Made by a program: the position numbers and the translations under genes. From the NCBI GenBank assembly GCA_036262035.1, contig DATAJS010000001.1, forward strand, positions 62,001-126,000: 64,000 bases of DNA, written 5' to 3'. Source of the DNA: Burkholderiales bacterium. Lineage in GTDB: Bacteria > Pseudomonadota > Gammaproteobacteria > Burkholderiales > SG8-41. The notes beneath the pieces are model-generated. The model was given only the letters and a program-made list of their open reading frames with translations, had not been told where the DNA came from and did no database searches. Shown here in pieces: positions 1 through 10,700 of this stretch; position 1 is the stretch's first letter, and every line of letters starts with the position of its first letter.

Positions 1-3000
1 TCGGGCGCCGAGGCCGCGGCGCACGCCGTTGCCGCGCCTGAAGCGCAGTCCCAGCCCGCGTTCGAGGAAGCGCCCGATCTGGACGACGACGCACCGGCGG
101 TCGAGTCCCGAGACAGCGGCACGCCGAAGGATCGCCTCGATCGCTGGCAACGCAAGCTCCTCGATCTGTCGCTCCGCAACAACCTGCTGAACTTCCGCCC
201 CTCAAAACGCTCCGTGCGCCTGGACATTCCCGACGCCGGCAAGGTCGAAGACGCGCTCGCGCTCGGAAGATCGTTGAAGCTCCTGCCGCGGCCCGACCTC
301 ATGGACGGCGCCGATCCGCGCAGCCAGGCGATACACGAGAGCCGTCACCGCGAGGACCTGCGCAGACAGCACGCGCTCGAAGCGCTGACGCGCGACGAGG
401 TGCTGATAGACCTGCCGCGGGAAGAGCTGGAAGGCCGGCTCGTGGAGCTCTATCGCACAGCGCGCGCGACGCTGCAGGAAGGCGGCGCGAACACGCTTTA
501 TCTCGCGCTCGGCTTTCTGTCGTGGACCGTCGCCGACAAGGACGACAAGCGCTGCCGCGCGCCGCTGATACTCGTTCCCGTCACGCTGACCCGCAGAAGC
601 GTGCGGTCGGGATTCTCCGTCGCCCTGCACGAGGACGAGCCCCGGTTCAACCCCACTCTGCTCGAGATGCTGCGCCAGGATTTCAAGCTCGTGCTGCCGG
701 TCGCCACCGGCGAGCTTCCGCGCGACGAGCGCGGCCTCGACATACCGGGCATCTGGAAATCGGTCGCGCACGCGGTCAAGGACATTCGCGGCTGGGAGGT
801 CGTCGAGGACGTCGTGCTGGCCACGTTCTCGTTCGCGAAGTATCTGATGTGGAAAGACCTCGTCGACCGTACCGACACGCTCAGGCTCAACCCGGTCGTG
901 CGCCATCTCATCGACACCCCGCGCGACCCTTATCCGGGCACGATCGCGTTTCCCGACCCGCGTGCACTGGATGCGACGCACGGTCCCGAACGCACCTTCT
1001 GCCCGCTGCCTTCGGACTCCTCGCAGCTTGCCGCGATCCTCGCGGCGGCCCAGGGGAAGGACTTCGTGCTGATCGGCCCGCCGGGTACAGGAAAAAGCCA
1101 GACGATCTCGAACCTGATCTCGCAGTGTCTCGCCGAGGGCAAGACCGTTCTCTTCGTGTCCGAGAAGATCGCCGCGCTCGACGTGGTCTATCGGCGCCTG
1201 CGTGCGGTGGAGCTCGGCGAGTTCTGCCTCGAGCTGCATTCGAGCAAAGCGCGCAAGCTCGACGTGCTCGAGCAGCTGCGCAAGGCGTGGAACGCCCGAG
1301 GCGGCTCAGACGACGGCGCATGGCAGAAGGAAGCCCAGCGCCTGAAGAAACTGCGCGACGAGCTCAACGTCTATGTCGAGCGCCTGCACCGGCGGCATCG
1401 CAACGGGCTCAGTCCGTTCGCAGCGATGGGACGCGTCGTCGCGCGTCGCGACGACCCGCAACTCGGTCTCTCGTGGCCCTCGGCCGACGCCCAAGACGAA
1501 GACGCTCTGGACAACCTGCGCGATCTCGCTGATCGACTGGACGCCGACCTGCGCGAGGTGCAGGCCGTTGCGCACGGTCCGTTGGCCGCCGTCGCCCACA
1601 GCGAGTGGTCGCCGGCATGGCAGCAGGCGTTCATCGACGCCTCACGCGATCTGATCGTGCGATCCGAAGCGCTGTCGCAAGCCACCGCGGCATTTTGCGA
1701 GGCGCTCGCGCTGCCGGAGATCGCGCTCGATGCGCGCGGCCGCGACGGATTGGCCGCGCTCGCCCGTGTGCTGCCGCAGGCGGCGCGACGCGACTGGCGT
1801 TTCGTGCTGCGACCCGATGCGCGCCCGGTGTGCGAAAGCATCGCTCGCGGCCTCGAGCTGCTGGCGCGTCACGAGAGCCTCACGGCGGATCTCTCGCTAC
1901 CCTATCGGCCGGACGCGTTGCACCTCGATCTGGAGGGTCTTCAGGCGCAATGGAACGAAGCGGGCGCGACGTGGTGGCCGAGAAGCTGGTTCATGCGGCG
2001 CGCCGTGACTGGGGCGCTCGCACGCGCGGCGTCGACCGCCGGCACGCCGAACGCCGGCGACGACCTGCCCCGCCTGTCGAGCCTGCGCGCCCTTGAAGAG
2101 GACCTGGCGAAGCTCGATGACTTGCGGGAGAAGACGGCGGGCGTATGGTCGGGGCTCGCCACCAATATCGACGAAGCCGGGCAGGCTCTGCGCTTCCAGC
2201 AGGGCTTCGCTGTCGCCCTCGGCGGGCTCGCACCCAACGCCGCCGCGCTGCCGGCCCTCACGGCAGCTCTGGAATCCATCCTCGGTCAGGGCAATGCGCT
2301 GCTGGAACCCACTGCGGCCGTCGGTGCCGCGGCCGAAGCCTGCGTGACTGCGTTTGGACGCTTCCAGAGCGCTCACGAGACGTGGAGCGGCCTGGCGGCA
2401 ATCCAGCCGGACGCCGCGATGTCGCCCGACCTCGAATCACTCGTGACCACGTGTCGTGGGCTCATCGCGCAGGAACCGCGGCTGCGCGCCTGGTGCGCCT
2501 GGCGCAGGGCGCGCACCGCAGCGGTTGCCGCCGGTCTGGGTCCGCTCGTCAGCGCGATGGAAACCGGTGCGATACCGCCCGGGAGCGCTCGCGATACGTT
2601 CGAGACCGCATACTGCCGCTGGTGGATCAACGCGACGGTCGACCGCGACGAAGTCCTCCGGGATTTCGTCCCGGCCGAGCACGAGAAGCGCATCGAGGAC
2701 TTCCGGGCGCTCGACGAACGATACACCGCGCTCACGCGCGCTTACGTGCGCGCGCGGCTGTGCGCCGGCCTGCCGGACCTGAACGCGGTTCCCAAAGCGT
2801 CCGAATGGGGACTGCTCAGGCGCGAGATGGAGAAAAAGAGGCGGCACCTGCCGCTGCGCGAGCTGATCGGCGGCATTCCCGCCGCGCTGACCCGGCTGAC
2901 CCCGTGTCTGCTCATGAGCCCGCTGTCGATAGCGCAGTATCTGCCGGCCGGTGTTGCGGCGTTCGACGTCGTCATCTTCGACGAAGCGTCGCAGATACCC

Positions 3001-4842
3001 GTGTGGGATGCGGTGGGCGCCATCGCGCGCGGCAGGCAGGTCGTGATGGTCGGCGATCCGAAGCAACTGCCGCCGACGAGCTTCTTCGAGCGGGCCGAAG
3101 AAGACGGCGACGACGACATCGAGATCGACGCCGATCTCGAAAGCATCCTCGACGAATGCATGGGCGCCAACCTGCCCACGATGAATCTCGCATGGCACTA
3201 CCGCAGCCGTCATGAAAGCCTGATCGCGTTCTCCAATCACCGCTACTACGGCGGCGGCCTGGTCACGTTTCCCTCGCCGGTGACCGACGACCGCGCCGTG
3301 AGCTTCCACCCCGTCAAGGACGGTCTCTACGAAAAAGGCGGTGCGCGCATCAACAAACCCGAAGCGCAGGCGCTGGTCGCCGACCTGGTGGCGCGACTCA
3401 AGACGCCGGGCTTCACCGAAAGCAGGCACACGATCGGTGTGGTCACGTTCAACGTCGAACAGCAGCGGCTGATCGAGGACCTGCTCGACGAGGAGCGCCG
3501 CAAGGATGCGTCGCTGGAGCCGCACTTCGCCGAGGACGCGCTGGAGCCGGTCTTCGTCAAGAACCTGGAGAGCGTGCAAGGCGACGAGCGCGACATCATG
3601 TATTTCTCCGTCACGTACGGTCCGGACAAGACCGGAGCGGTGTCGATGAACTTCGGCCCGATGAATCGCGACGGCGGTCATCGCCGGCTCAACGTCGCGG
3701 TGACGCGCGCGCGACATGCGCTGCGGGTGTACTCGACATTGACGCCCGATCGCATCGATCTTTCGCGCACACAGGCGATCGGCGTGCGCGACCTCAAGCA
3801 CTTCCTGGAGTTCGCCGAGCGCGGTCCGCGCGCGCTCGCGGAAGCCGTCTTCGGCTCGACCGGCGATCACGACAGTCCTTTCGAGCAAGCGGTCGCAGAG
3901 GCGCTCGCGGCCAAGGGCTGGACGGTGCACAGCCAGGTCGGCGTCTCGGCTTTCCGCATCGACCTGGGCGTGGTCGATCCCGACGTGCCCGGCCGATACC
4001 TCGCCGGCCTCGAATGCGACGGCGCCACCTATCACAGATCGGCAACGGCGAGGGATCGGGACAAGCTGCGCGAGCAGGTGCTGCGGGATCTGGGCTGGCA
4101 GATCGAGCGCATCTGGTCGACCGACTGGTGGCAGGACGCCCAGAGCGCGCTGTCCAGGCTGCACGAGCGCCTCGAATCGCTGCTGGCGCAGGCGCGCGCC
4201 TCGCGCAGTGCGGTCGCATCATCACCTCCTCCCCAAGCCGCGCTGCAGGCTCACGACAGCGCACCCACGCCGCCCAGCGGGGTCTACGCAGGTGCCGCGG
4301 CGTCGCCGGCGACACCGTCGGCCGTCCGCCCTGCGTCGCGCTGGATCGAAGCGGACGCCGCATCCGCGGTCGCGTCCGTCGACGCCGGCGCCTTCCACGA
4401 TCGAGCGTACGACGCGACGCTCGAAGCCATGATCGAGCACGTGGTCGCGCTCGAAGCGCCGCTGCGCGCGGACGTCCTCGCCCGGCGCATCGCGCGCGCG
4501 CACGGCTGGGCGCGTACCGGCACGCGCATCAAGGAGCGTGTGCTCGAAATCGCCAGGCAGCGCTACCGCCCGGCGGCGGAAGGCAGCGACGTATTCATCT
4601 GGCCCGCGGGCCACGACACCGCCACGTGGCCCAGCTTCCGGCGCCCTGACAACGGCGCGGCGCGGCCCGTGGACGAGATCGCGCTGCCCGAGCTGATCGC
4701 GCTGGCCGCGGAGATACGCTCGCAGGGATTCGAGGGCGAAGCCGCGATCCAGGCCATGGCGCGTGTCGCCGGATTGCCGCAGTTGCGCGCCGCGAGCCGG
4801 GCGCGGCTCGAGCTGGCGTGGGCGGCAGCGCCTTCGGCATGA
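1..4842 (+). CDS. DUF4011 / SF1 helicase / endonuclease / DUF3320 protein, Hhe-like (5' partial)
   Basis: The frame is open from base 1, so the true start lies upstream; 1613 residues are visible. It opens with a DUF4011 signature (RWQRKLLDLSLRNNLLNF, about residues 48-65). Walker A GPPGTGKS follows at about 359-366 and Walker B FDEASQ near 994, with late SF1 motifs (NVAVTRAR) near 1232, the DNA2/NAM7 (AAA_11/AAA_12) pattern. At about 1293-1380 is a small PD-(D/E)XK/Vsr-like nuclease of the MTES_1575 kind (FRIDLG ... LECDGATYH). The end (about 1466-1540) resembles DUF3320. Proteins of this DUF4011-helicase-Vsr layout are listed as the antiphage protein Hhe; the role here is inferred from architecture and from the defence genes downstream. 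It is followed by 145 bp and the Wadjet operon. Confidence 0.85.
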   Translation, partial: SGAEAAAHAVAAPEAQSQPAFEEAPDLDDDAPAVESRDSGTPKDRLDRWQRKLLDLSLRNNLLNFRPSKRSVRLDIPDAGKVEDALALGRSLKLLPRPDLMDGADPRSQAIHESRHREDLRRQHALEALTRDEVLIDLPREELEGRLVELYRTARATLQEGGANTLYLALGFLSWTVADKDDKRCRAPLILVPVTLTRRSVRSGFSVALHEDEPRFNPTLLEMLRQDFKLVLPVATGELPRDERGLDIPGIWKSVAHAVKDIRGWEVVEDVVLATFSFAKYLMWKDLVDRTDTLRLNPVVRHLIDTPRDPYPGTIAFPDPRALDATHGPERTFCPLPSDSSQLAAILAAAQGKDFVLIGPPGTGKSQTISNLISQCLAEGKTVLFVSEKIAALDVVYRRLRAVELGEFCLELHSSKARKLDVLEQLRKAWNARGGSDDGAWQKEAQRLKKLRDELNVYVERLHRRHRNGLSPFAAMGRVVARRDDPQLGLSWPSADAQDEDALDNLRDLADRLDADLREVQAVAHGPLAAVAHSEWSPAWQQAFIDASRDLIVRSEALSQATAAFCEALALPEIALDARGRDGLAALARVLPQAARRDWRFVLRPDARPVCESIARGLELLARHESLTADLSLPYRPDALHLDLEGLQAQWNEAGATWWPRSWFMRRAVTGALARAASTAGTPNAGDDLPRLSSLRALEEDLAKLDDLREKTAGVWSGLATNIDEAGQALRFQQGFAVALGGLAPNAAALPALTAALESILGQGNALLEPTAAVGAAAEACVTAFGRFQSAHETWSGLAAIQPDAAMSPDLESLVTTCRGLIAQEPRLRAWCAWRRARTAAVAAGLGPLVSAMETGAIPPGSARDTFETAYCRWWINATVDRDEVLRDFVPAEHEKRIEDFRALDERYTALTRAYVRARLCAGLPDLNAVPKASEWGLLRREMEKKRRHLPLRELIGGIPAALTRLTPCLLMSPLSIAQYLPAGVAAFDVVIFDEASQIPVWDAVGAIARGRQVVMVGDPKQLPPTSFFERAEEDGDDDIEIDADLESILDECMGANLPTMNLAWHYRSRHESLIAFSNHRYYGGGLVTFPSPVTDDRAVSFHPVKDGLYEKGGARINKPEAQALVADLVARLKTPGFTESRHTIGVVTFNVEQQRLIEDLLDEERRKDASLEPHFAEDALEPVFVKNLESVQGDERDIMYFSVTYGPDKTGAVSMNFGPMNRDGGHRRLNVAVTRARHALRVYSTLTPDRIDLSRTQAIGVRDLKHFLEFAERGPRALAEAVFGSTGDHDSPFEQAVAEALAAKGWTVHSQVGVSAFRIDLGVVDPDVPGRYLAGLECDGATYHRSATARDRDKLREQVLRDLGWQIERIWSTDWWQDAQSALSRLHERLESLLAQARASRSAVASSPPPQAALQAHDSAPTPPSGVYAGAAASPATPSAVRPASRWIEADAASAVASVDAGAFHDRAYDATLEAMIEHVVALEAPLRADVLARRIARAHGWARTGTRIKERVLEIARQRYRPAAEGSDVFIWPAGHDTATWPSFRRPDNGAARPVDEIALPELIALAAEIRSQGFEGEAAIQAMARVAGLPQLRAASRARLELAWAAAPSA

Positions 4843-4888
4843 CCTGCACGAACAACGACGATACAGCCGCAGCGGAACCCCGCCGGTG

Positions 4889-4916
4889 TTGCAGGACCGC
4901 TGCGTCGCGCTAACAT
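4889..4916 (+). promoter_or_regulatory. Candidate promoter of the jet operon
   Basis: TTGCAG (4889-4894), 16 bp, then TAACAT (4911-4916), about 70 bp before the jetA ATG in the 145-bp gap after the helicase gene. It suggests the Wadjet genes can be transcribed independently of the helicase. Sequence match only. Confidence 0.35.
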
Positions 4917-4987
4917 CGAGCAGTCATACGACGTATACGGAACCGGACGTGAACCGCAACGTCTACGTCGATCACCCTGCCGCATCC

Positions 4988-6520
4988 ATGACCCCGTCCA
5001 CCCGCCCCGGCATCAACCACACCGACCTGTTCCGCCACGTCACCGCCGACAAGGCGTCGCTGTATCGTGCGATCATGGACGCGTTTGCCGCGGCAAAGCG
5101 TCAGTTCCGCCTGCACCTGCGTCCGGACGAAGTGCGCGCCGAGGCGCGCTGGCAGGAAGCCGCCCCCCCTCTCGAGGAGGTCCAGCAGGCGCTGACGCAG
5201 CTCGTCGACTGGGGGAATCTGCGCGCGCAGCCCGATACCGCCCGGGTCACGACGCTCGAAGACTTCTATCGCGCGCGCTTCCTCTACAGCCTCACTGCGG
5301 GAGGCGAGGCGGTGGAAGCCGGGCTCGCGGCGTTCGTCCAGGCGCTCGCGCGGCGGGCCGAGCTGCAATCGGTCGCGCTCGAGGACATCCTCGCGCGGCT
5401 TTCGGCGCTGCGGACGCTCGCCGAAGACGAACCGCTCGACCCTGCCAAAGTGCACGAGTCGCTGCGCGACCTGGTCCACGTGTTCACCGGGCTGGCGGAG
5501 AACGCGCAGGCTTTCATGGCCGGTCTCGCGCGCAGCATCGAGCTGCAGCGCGCCGATCTCTCCGCCGTCCTCGCCTACAAGGCGCGGCTGATCGATTATC
5601 TGGAACGCTTCATCGGCGATCTCGTCGCGCGCTCAGGCCGCATCGCGCGCGAGCTCACCGAGCTCGGTCCGCACGTGGAGCGCCTGCTCGAAGCCGCGGC
5701 GGGACGTGAAGCGCGCGACGCCGCGCCCGACGGCGCCGCGAGCGCCGCGCCGGTCCTCGGGGAAAGACGGACCGCATGGCGCGAGCGCTGGCGCGGCCTC
5801 AACGGGTGGTTCGTCGGCTCGGCCGGCGCGGCGCCGCAAGCCGAGATGCTGCGCAGCCGCGCCCGCGCCGCGATCCCTCAGCTCCTGGCGGCAGTGTCAT
5901 CGCTGAACGAGCGCCGCAGCGGACGCAGCGATCGCTCCGCGGACTTCCGTGTGCTCGCGCACTGGTTCGCCGAAGCCGGCTGCGAGGCCGACGCGCATCG
6001 CTTGTGGCGTGCGGCGTTCGCGCTCAACAGCGCCCGCCATCTCAGCCTGGCCGTCGCCGACGCGGACATCGCCGCCAGCACGGCGTGGGCTGACGCCCCC
6101 GCCGTGAACGTCACCCCGCGGCTGCGCGAGCGCGGTCAGCTCACGCCCCGCGGCGCGCCGCCGCGGATGCGCGACCGGACGGCGGAGCGCCTTCTGCTCG
6201 CCGACCGAATGGCGCATGAATACGCCCAGGTGCGGGCGGCGCGGACGCGACTGGCGAACAGCGGCGCTGGGCGGCTCTCAGAGCTGCACCGGCTCGACCG
6301 CCACGAGTTTGATCTGTTTCTGGCGCTGCTCGGCGAGGCCCTGGCCGTGCAGAGCGCCCCCGACCAGCCCGTCGAGCGCGTGACGGCCGACGGGCTGCTG
6401 CGCGTGAGGCTGGAGCCGCTCGGCGCCGACACCGAAGCGGGCATCGAGACCGCGCTCGGCCGCTTCTCCGGGCGCGATCACCGCATCACCATCACCGAGC
6501 TGCACGCGGGGCCGTCGTGA
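4988..6520 (+). CDS. jetA: Wadjet type III JetA (TIGR02677 / DUF2397), kleisin-like subunit
   Basis: 510 residues from ATG 4988 (MTPSTRPGINHTDLFRHVTA); an in-frame GTG at 4949 is possible but would add an unlikely tail. The N-terminal winged-helix-like segment and long helical middle fit the TIGR02677 family, which occupies the MukF-like kleisin position in Wadjet type III. In Wadjet, JetA bridges the heads of the SMC-like JetC and recruits JetB. It is the first gene of a tightly packed four-gene operon: its stop overlaps the GTG start of jetB by 4 bp. Assignment rests on gene order, lengths and family-like sequence of all four genes together. Confidence 0.88.
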   Translation: MTPSTRPGINHTDLFRHVTADKASLYRAIMDAFAAAKRQFRLHLRPDEVRAEARWQEAAPPLEEVQQALTQLVDWGNLRAQPDTARVTTLEDFYRARFLYSLTAGGEAVEAGLAAFVQALARRAELQSVALEDILARLSALRTLAEDEPLDPAKVHESLRDLVHVFTGLAENAQAFMAGLARSIELQRADLSAVLAYKARLIDYLERFIGDLVARSGRIARELTELGPHVERLLEAAAGREARDAAPDGAASAAPVLGERRTAWRERWRGLNGWFVGSAGAAPQAEMLRSRARAAIPQLLAAVSSLNERRSGRSDRSADFRVLAHWFAEAGCEADAHRLWRAAFALNSARHLSLAVADADIAASTAWADAPAVNVTPRLRERGQLTPRGAPPRMRDRTAERLLLADRMAHEYAQVRAARTRLANSGAGRLSELHRLDRHEFDLFLALLGEALAVQSAPDQPVERVTADGLLRVRLEPLGADTEAGIETALGRFSGRDHRITITELHAGPS

Positions 6521-7731
6521 GTGCGGAGCGGCTGGCCGACGTCCTCACGCGGCATCGCGTCGACGAGCGCGAGCAGGCGCTGTGCGCGCTCCTCATGCGG
6601 CCTCTCATGACCGCGGCGCACTCACAGTTCGCGGCCGTGCGGCGCCACGCGGATTTCCTGCGAGGCTGGCTCGCGCGCGAGACGGGCTGGGTGCTGCGGG
6701 TCGAGCGCGACTGTGCGCGGCTGTACAAGATTCCCGCCGACCTCGACGACGCCTCGCGCGGCGCACCGGGATTCGATCGGCGCCGCTACGTCCTGCTCTG
6801 CCTCGTATGCGCCGTGCTCGACCGCGCCGACCCGCAGATCACGCTGAGGACGCTCGGCGAGCGCCTGCTGTCCGCGGCAGCGGATCCCGAGCTTGCGGCG
6901 CGCGGTTACGTCTACGCGCTCAATGCGGCGCACGAACGGCGCGAGCTCGTCTATGTCTGCCGTTACCTCCTCGAGCTGGGCGTGCTGCACCGGGTCGCCG
7001 GCGAGGAGGAAGGCTATGTGCAGCACGCCGGCGACGCGCTTTACGATATCGGCCGCCGCGCGCTCGCGAGCTTGCTCGCGTGCACCCGCGGCCCCTCGAT
7101 GATCGCGGCGACGAACGACGAGGCGCTCGAGCAGCGGCTACGTCTGCTCGTCGAAGAGTACGTGCCGGACACGGTCGAAGCCCGCCGCAACGCCGCGCGC
7201 CATCATCTTGCCCGTCGCCTGCTCGACGATCCTGTGGTGTACTTCGACGAGCTCGACGCGGAAGAGAAGGAATACTTCGTCAACCAACGCGGCGCGATGG
7301 CCGCGCGCCTGCGGTCGGCGACGGGTCTGGTGCCCGAGCTGCGGGCGGAGGGCGCGGCGCTCGTCGATCCGCGCGGCGAGATCACCGACGCCGCGCTCCC
7401 AGCCGAAGGCACATCGGCGCACGCGACGCTGCTCGTCGCGCAGTTTCTGGCGCAGCGCGCCCAGGCCGAGCCGTCGCGCCGCACGCCCGAATCCGAAGTC
7501 GAGGCTTTCCTGCGCCGCGCGGTCGAGCAATACGGCCGCTACTGGCGCAAGAACGCGCGCGAGCCGGGCGCCGAACGCGAGCTCGCCGAAGAGGCGCTCT
7601 CGCGCCTCGCCCGGCTGAAGCTCGCGCGCCGCCGCGACGGCGCGGTCGAAGCGCGTCCCGCGCTGCTGCGATTCGCGTTCGGTACGGCCGAGATCGTGCC
7701 GCCGGCGCAAGCCTCACTCCGATTGTCATGA
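6517..7731 (+). CDS. jetB: Wadjet type III JetB (TIGR02678 / DUF2398), KITE-like subunit
   Basis: 404 residues with a GTG start at 6517 that overlaps the jetA stop (GTGA), which fixes the start by translational coupling. The family TIGR02678 (DUF2398) takes the MukE-like place in Wadjet type III, a winged-helix protein that binds the kleisin JetA and the DNA near the SMC heads. It is mostly helical, with no membrane segment or signal peptide. Its stop overlaps the ATG of jetC by 4 bp (ATGA). Known for the family: all four Jet proteins are required for plasmid restriction. Confidence 0.88.
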   Translation: MSAERLADVLTRHRVDEREQALCALLMRPLMTAAHSQFAAVRRHADFLRGWLARETGWVLRVERDCARLYKIPADLDDASRGAPGFDRRRYVLLCLVCAVLDRADPQITLRTLGERLLSAAADPELAARGYVYALNAAHERRELVYVCRYLLELGVLHRVAGEEEGYVQHAGDALYDIGRRALASLLACTRGPSMIAATNDEALEQRLRLLVEEYVPDTVEARRNAARHHLARRLLDDPVVYFDELDAEEKEYFVNQRGAMAARLRSATGLVPELRAEGAALVDPRGEITDAALPAEGTSAHATLLVAQFLAQRAQAEPSRRTPESEVEAFLRRAVEQYGRYWRKNAREPGAERELAEEALSRLARLKLARRRDGAVEARPALLRFAFGTAEIVPPAQASLRLS

Positions 7732-10700
7732 CCGCACCGATGCCGTTGCCGCCATTACCGGAGCCTCAGCGCGCGCGCTGGCAGCCGTTGCGCATGGGGC
7801 TCGTCGAGCTCTATCACTACGATTGCGAGGAATTCTGGTTTCGCGACGGACACCTCCTGCTGCGCGGGAACAACGGTACCGGCAAATCGAAGGTGCTGTC
7901 GCTCACCCTGCCGTTCCTGCTCGACCTTCACGTGGGCGCGGCGCGTGTGGAACCCGACGGCGACCGCACCAAGCGCATGGAGTGGAATCTCCTCATGGGG
8001 CGCTACGAGCGCCGCACCGGTTACGCCTGGATCGAGTTCGCGCGCCGCGGCGAAGACGGCGCGGCGGAATATCTGACCCTCGGCTGCGGCCTCGCCGCCG
8101 TGGCGGGAAAACCGCACGTGGAGACCTGGCCGTTCATCACCGACCTTCGCATCGGCGAGGATCTCTGGCTGGTCAGCCCCGAGCGCGTGGTGCTGTCGCG
8201 CGAGCGCCTTGCCGACAAACTCGGAGACCGCGGGCAGATTTTCAGGACCGCCGGCGATTACCGGCGCGCGGTCGACGAGCGGCTGTTTCGCCTCGGTGAA
8301 GAGCGCTACCGCGCGCTGATCGACACGCTCATCCAGCTTCGGCAGCCCCAACTCTCGCGCCGCCCCGACGAGCGCACGCTTTCCGACGCGCTCACGCAGG
8401 CGCTCCCGCCGCTGCCGCAGGCGACGCTCGAAGACGTCGCCGAAGCGCTGACGCAGCTCGACGAGTATCGCCGCGAGCTGGCGGAACTCGATGCGCTGTG
8501 CAAGGACGTCTCGCAGTTTGTGCGGCGATACACGGCGTACGCGCGCGTGCGCGCTCGCCGGGAGGCGCGGCTGCTGCGACAGGCGCAGACTGAGTTCGAC
8601 ACCGCGAGCCGCGCGCTCGCCGAGGCCCGCGCCGAGCTCGCCGCAGCCGCTGCGCGGGTCGATGCGGTGGAAGCACGCATCGCCGAGCTGGACCGCGCGC
8701 TCGTCCGCGACCGCGCGGCGGTTGGCGAGCTCGAGCGCGATCCGGCGATGCGCGACGCGGCGCGCCTGCGTGACGCCGAGGACGCGGTGGGCAAGCGGGC
8801 GCAGGAAACCGCTGATTCCGCGTCTCGCAACCGGAAGGCGGCGCAGGCGCTGGCGACGGCCGGGGCGGACTCCGCGCGCTACCGTGACGCCGCGCAATCG
8901 GGCCTCTCGCGCGTCCGCAGTGCGGTGCAGACCGCGGCGCGCGGCGCCGCAGAAGTCGGTCTCGCACACGAGCACGCAGGCGCAGAGGCGGCCTTGCAGC
9001 CCCTGGAGCGTCTCGGCGAACGACCGCGCAGCGATCTGGAAAAGCTTGCGCCCAGACTCGATGCAGCAATCGCACGCCGGCGCGAGCACGTTGCACAGGT
9101 GCGGGCGCGCCTGCTCGAGCTCGACCAGGCCGCCGCAGCGCGCGATCGCGGCGTTTCGGTTCGCGAGGCGTACCTCGACCAGCTCGAAGCGGCGCAGCGC
9201 CGCTCGGCGACGGTCGACGACGAGCTCAAGCAGAGCGCCCGCGAGCACCTGCGCGATTGGCAGGCATTCCTGGAGTCTTCGAGCATCCTGGACATCGACG
9301 ATCAGGATGCGTACGTTGACGCGCTCGAAACGTGGGTGGAATCGCTCGCCGGCGAGCACCCGCTCGCCCCCGTTCTCGAACGGGCGTATCGCGACCGCAT
9401 ACGCCGGCTTGCGCTCGAGACCACCGACGCCGAGCAGCAAAAGCGGTTGATACAGGAGCAGCGCGAGATCCTCGACGCCGAGCGTGTGCGCCTGCTCGCG
9501 GGCCACCAACCGGCACCGCCCGCGCCGCACACCCGCAAGCCCGATGCGCGCAGCGGCCGCGAGGGCGCGCCCTTGTGGCAGTTGCTCGAGTTTCGCGATC
9601 ACGTCGACGAGGCGGCGCGGGCGGGGATCGAAGCCGCGCTCGAAGCTGCAGGTCTGCTCGATGCGTGGGTCACGCCCGCAGCCGTCGTGCTCGACGCGGA
9701 CACTCACGACATCGTTCTCGTTCCGCGCAAGCCGGTCACCGCAGCCTTGCTGGATTGCCTGCGCCCTGCCGGCGACGATCTCGCGGTCGCGCCGGAGCGT
9801 ATCGAGACGCTGCTGCGAAGCGTCGCGTGCTGCACCGACGAGCCGCAGGACGATGAAGCGTGGGTGTCTCCGGAAGGGCGTTTCCGCGTCGGTCCTGCGC
9901 GGGGCGCGTGGTCGAAGCCCGCGGCACAGTACCTCGGCTATGCCGCGCGCGAAGCGGCGCGGCGCGCGCGCCTCGAGGCCATCGCAGCGGAACAGGAGGC
10001 GCTCGACGGGCAACTGGCCGCGCTCGACGAGACCTTGCAGTCGATCCAGGCCCGGCAACGCCGGCTGGAAGCGAAGTACGCCGAGGCCCCCTCGGACGCC
10101 CTCTTGCGCACTGCGCACGCAAACTGGTCTGGCGCCGAAGCGCACCGGCGCGAAGCGCACGACCGCTACGTCGAAGCCGACGCCCGGGCGCACGAAGCCG
10201 AGGCGGCCTGGAGCGGCGTTCGCACCATACTGCTGCGCGACGCGGAAGACCTGCGGCTGCCGCCGGAGACCGGCGCGCTGAATGCGTTCGAGCAAACGCT
10301 GTCGCAGTTCGCTCTCGACGTGCGCGAGCTTGCCCACGCCGCGCTCGATGCGCGCGAAGCCCTGGCCAGGGCGTCGCAGCAGGAAGCACGGGAGCGCGAC
10401 GCGCGGGCCGAAGCCGATTATTGGGCGGACGAGCATGTGCGGCGCACCCTCGCCGCCGAAGATGCGACGTCGCGCCGCGACGTGCTGCGCGAAAGCGTCG
10501 GCGCCGCCGTGCAGGAGATCGAACAGCGCCTCGCGCGCGCGCACGAAGCCGTAAGCAGCGGCGAGACGCTGCGCGAGGAAGCCTCGCGCGATCAGAATGC
10601 CGCCCTTGAAGCGCGGGGCGAGAGCAAGCAGAAAACCGGGAACGCGCAGCAGACGCTCGAGGAACGCCAGGCGCGCAGGCAAACCGCCGTCGCTCAACTG

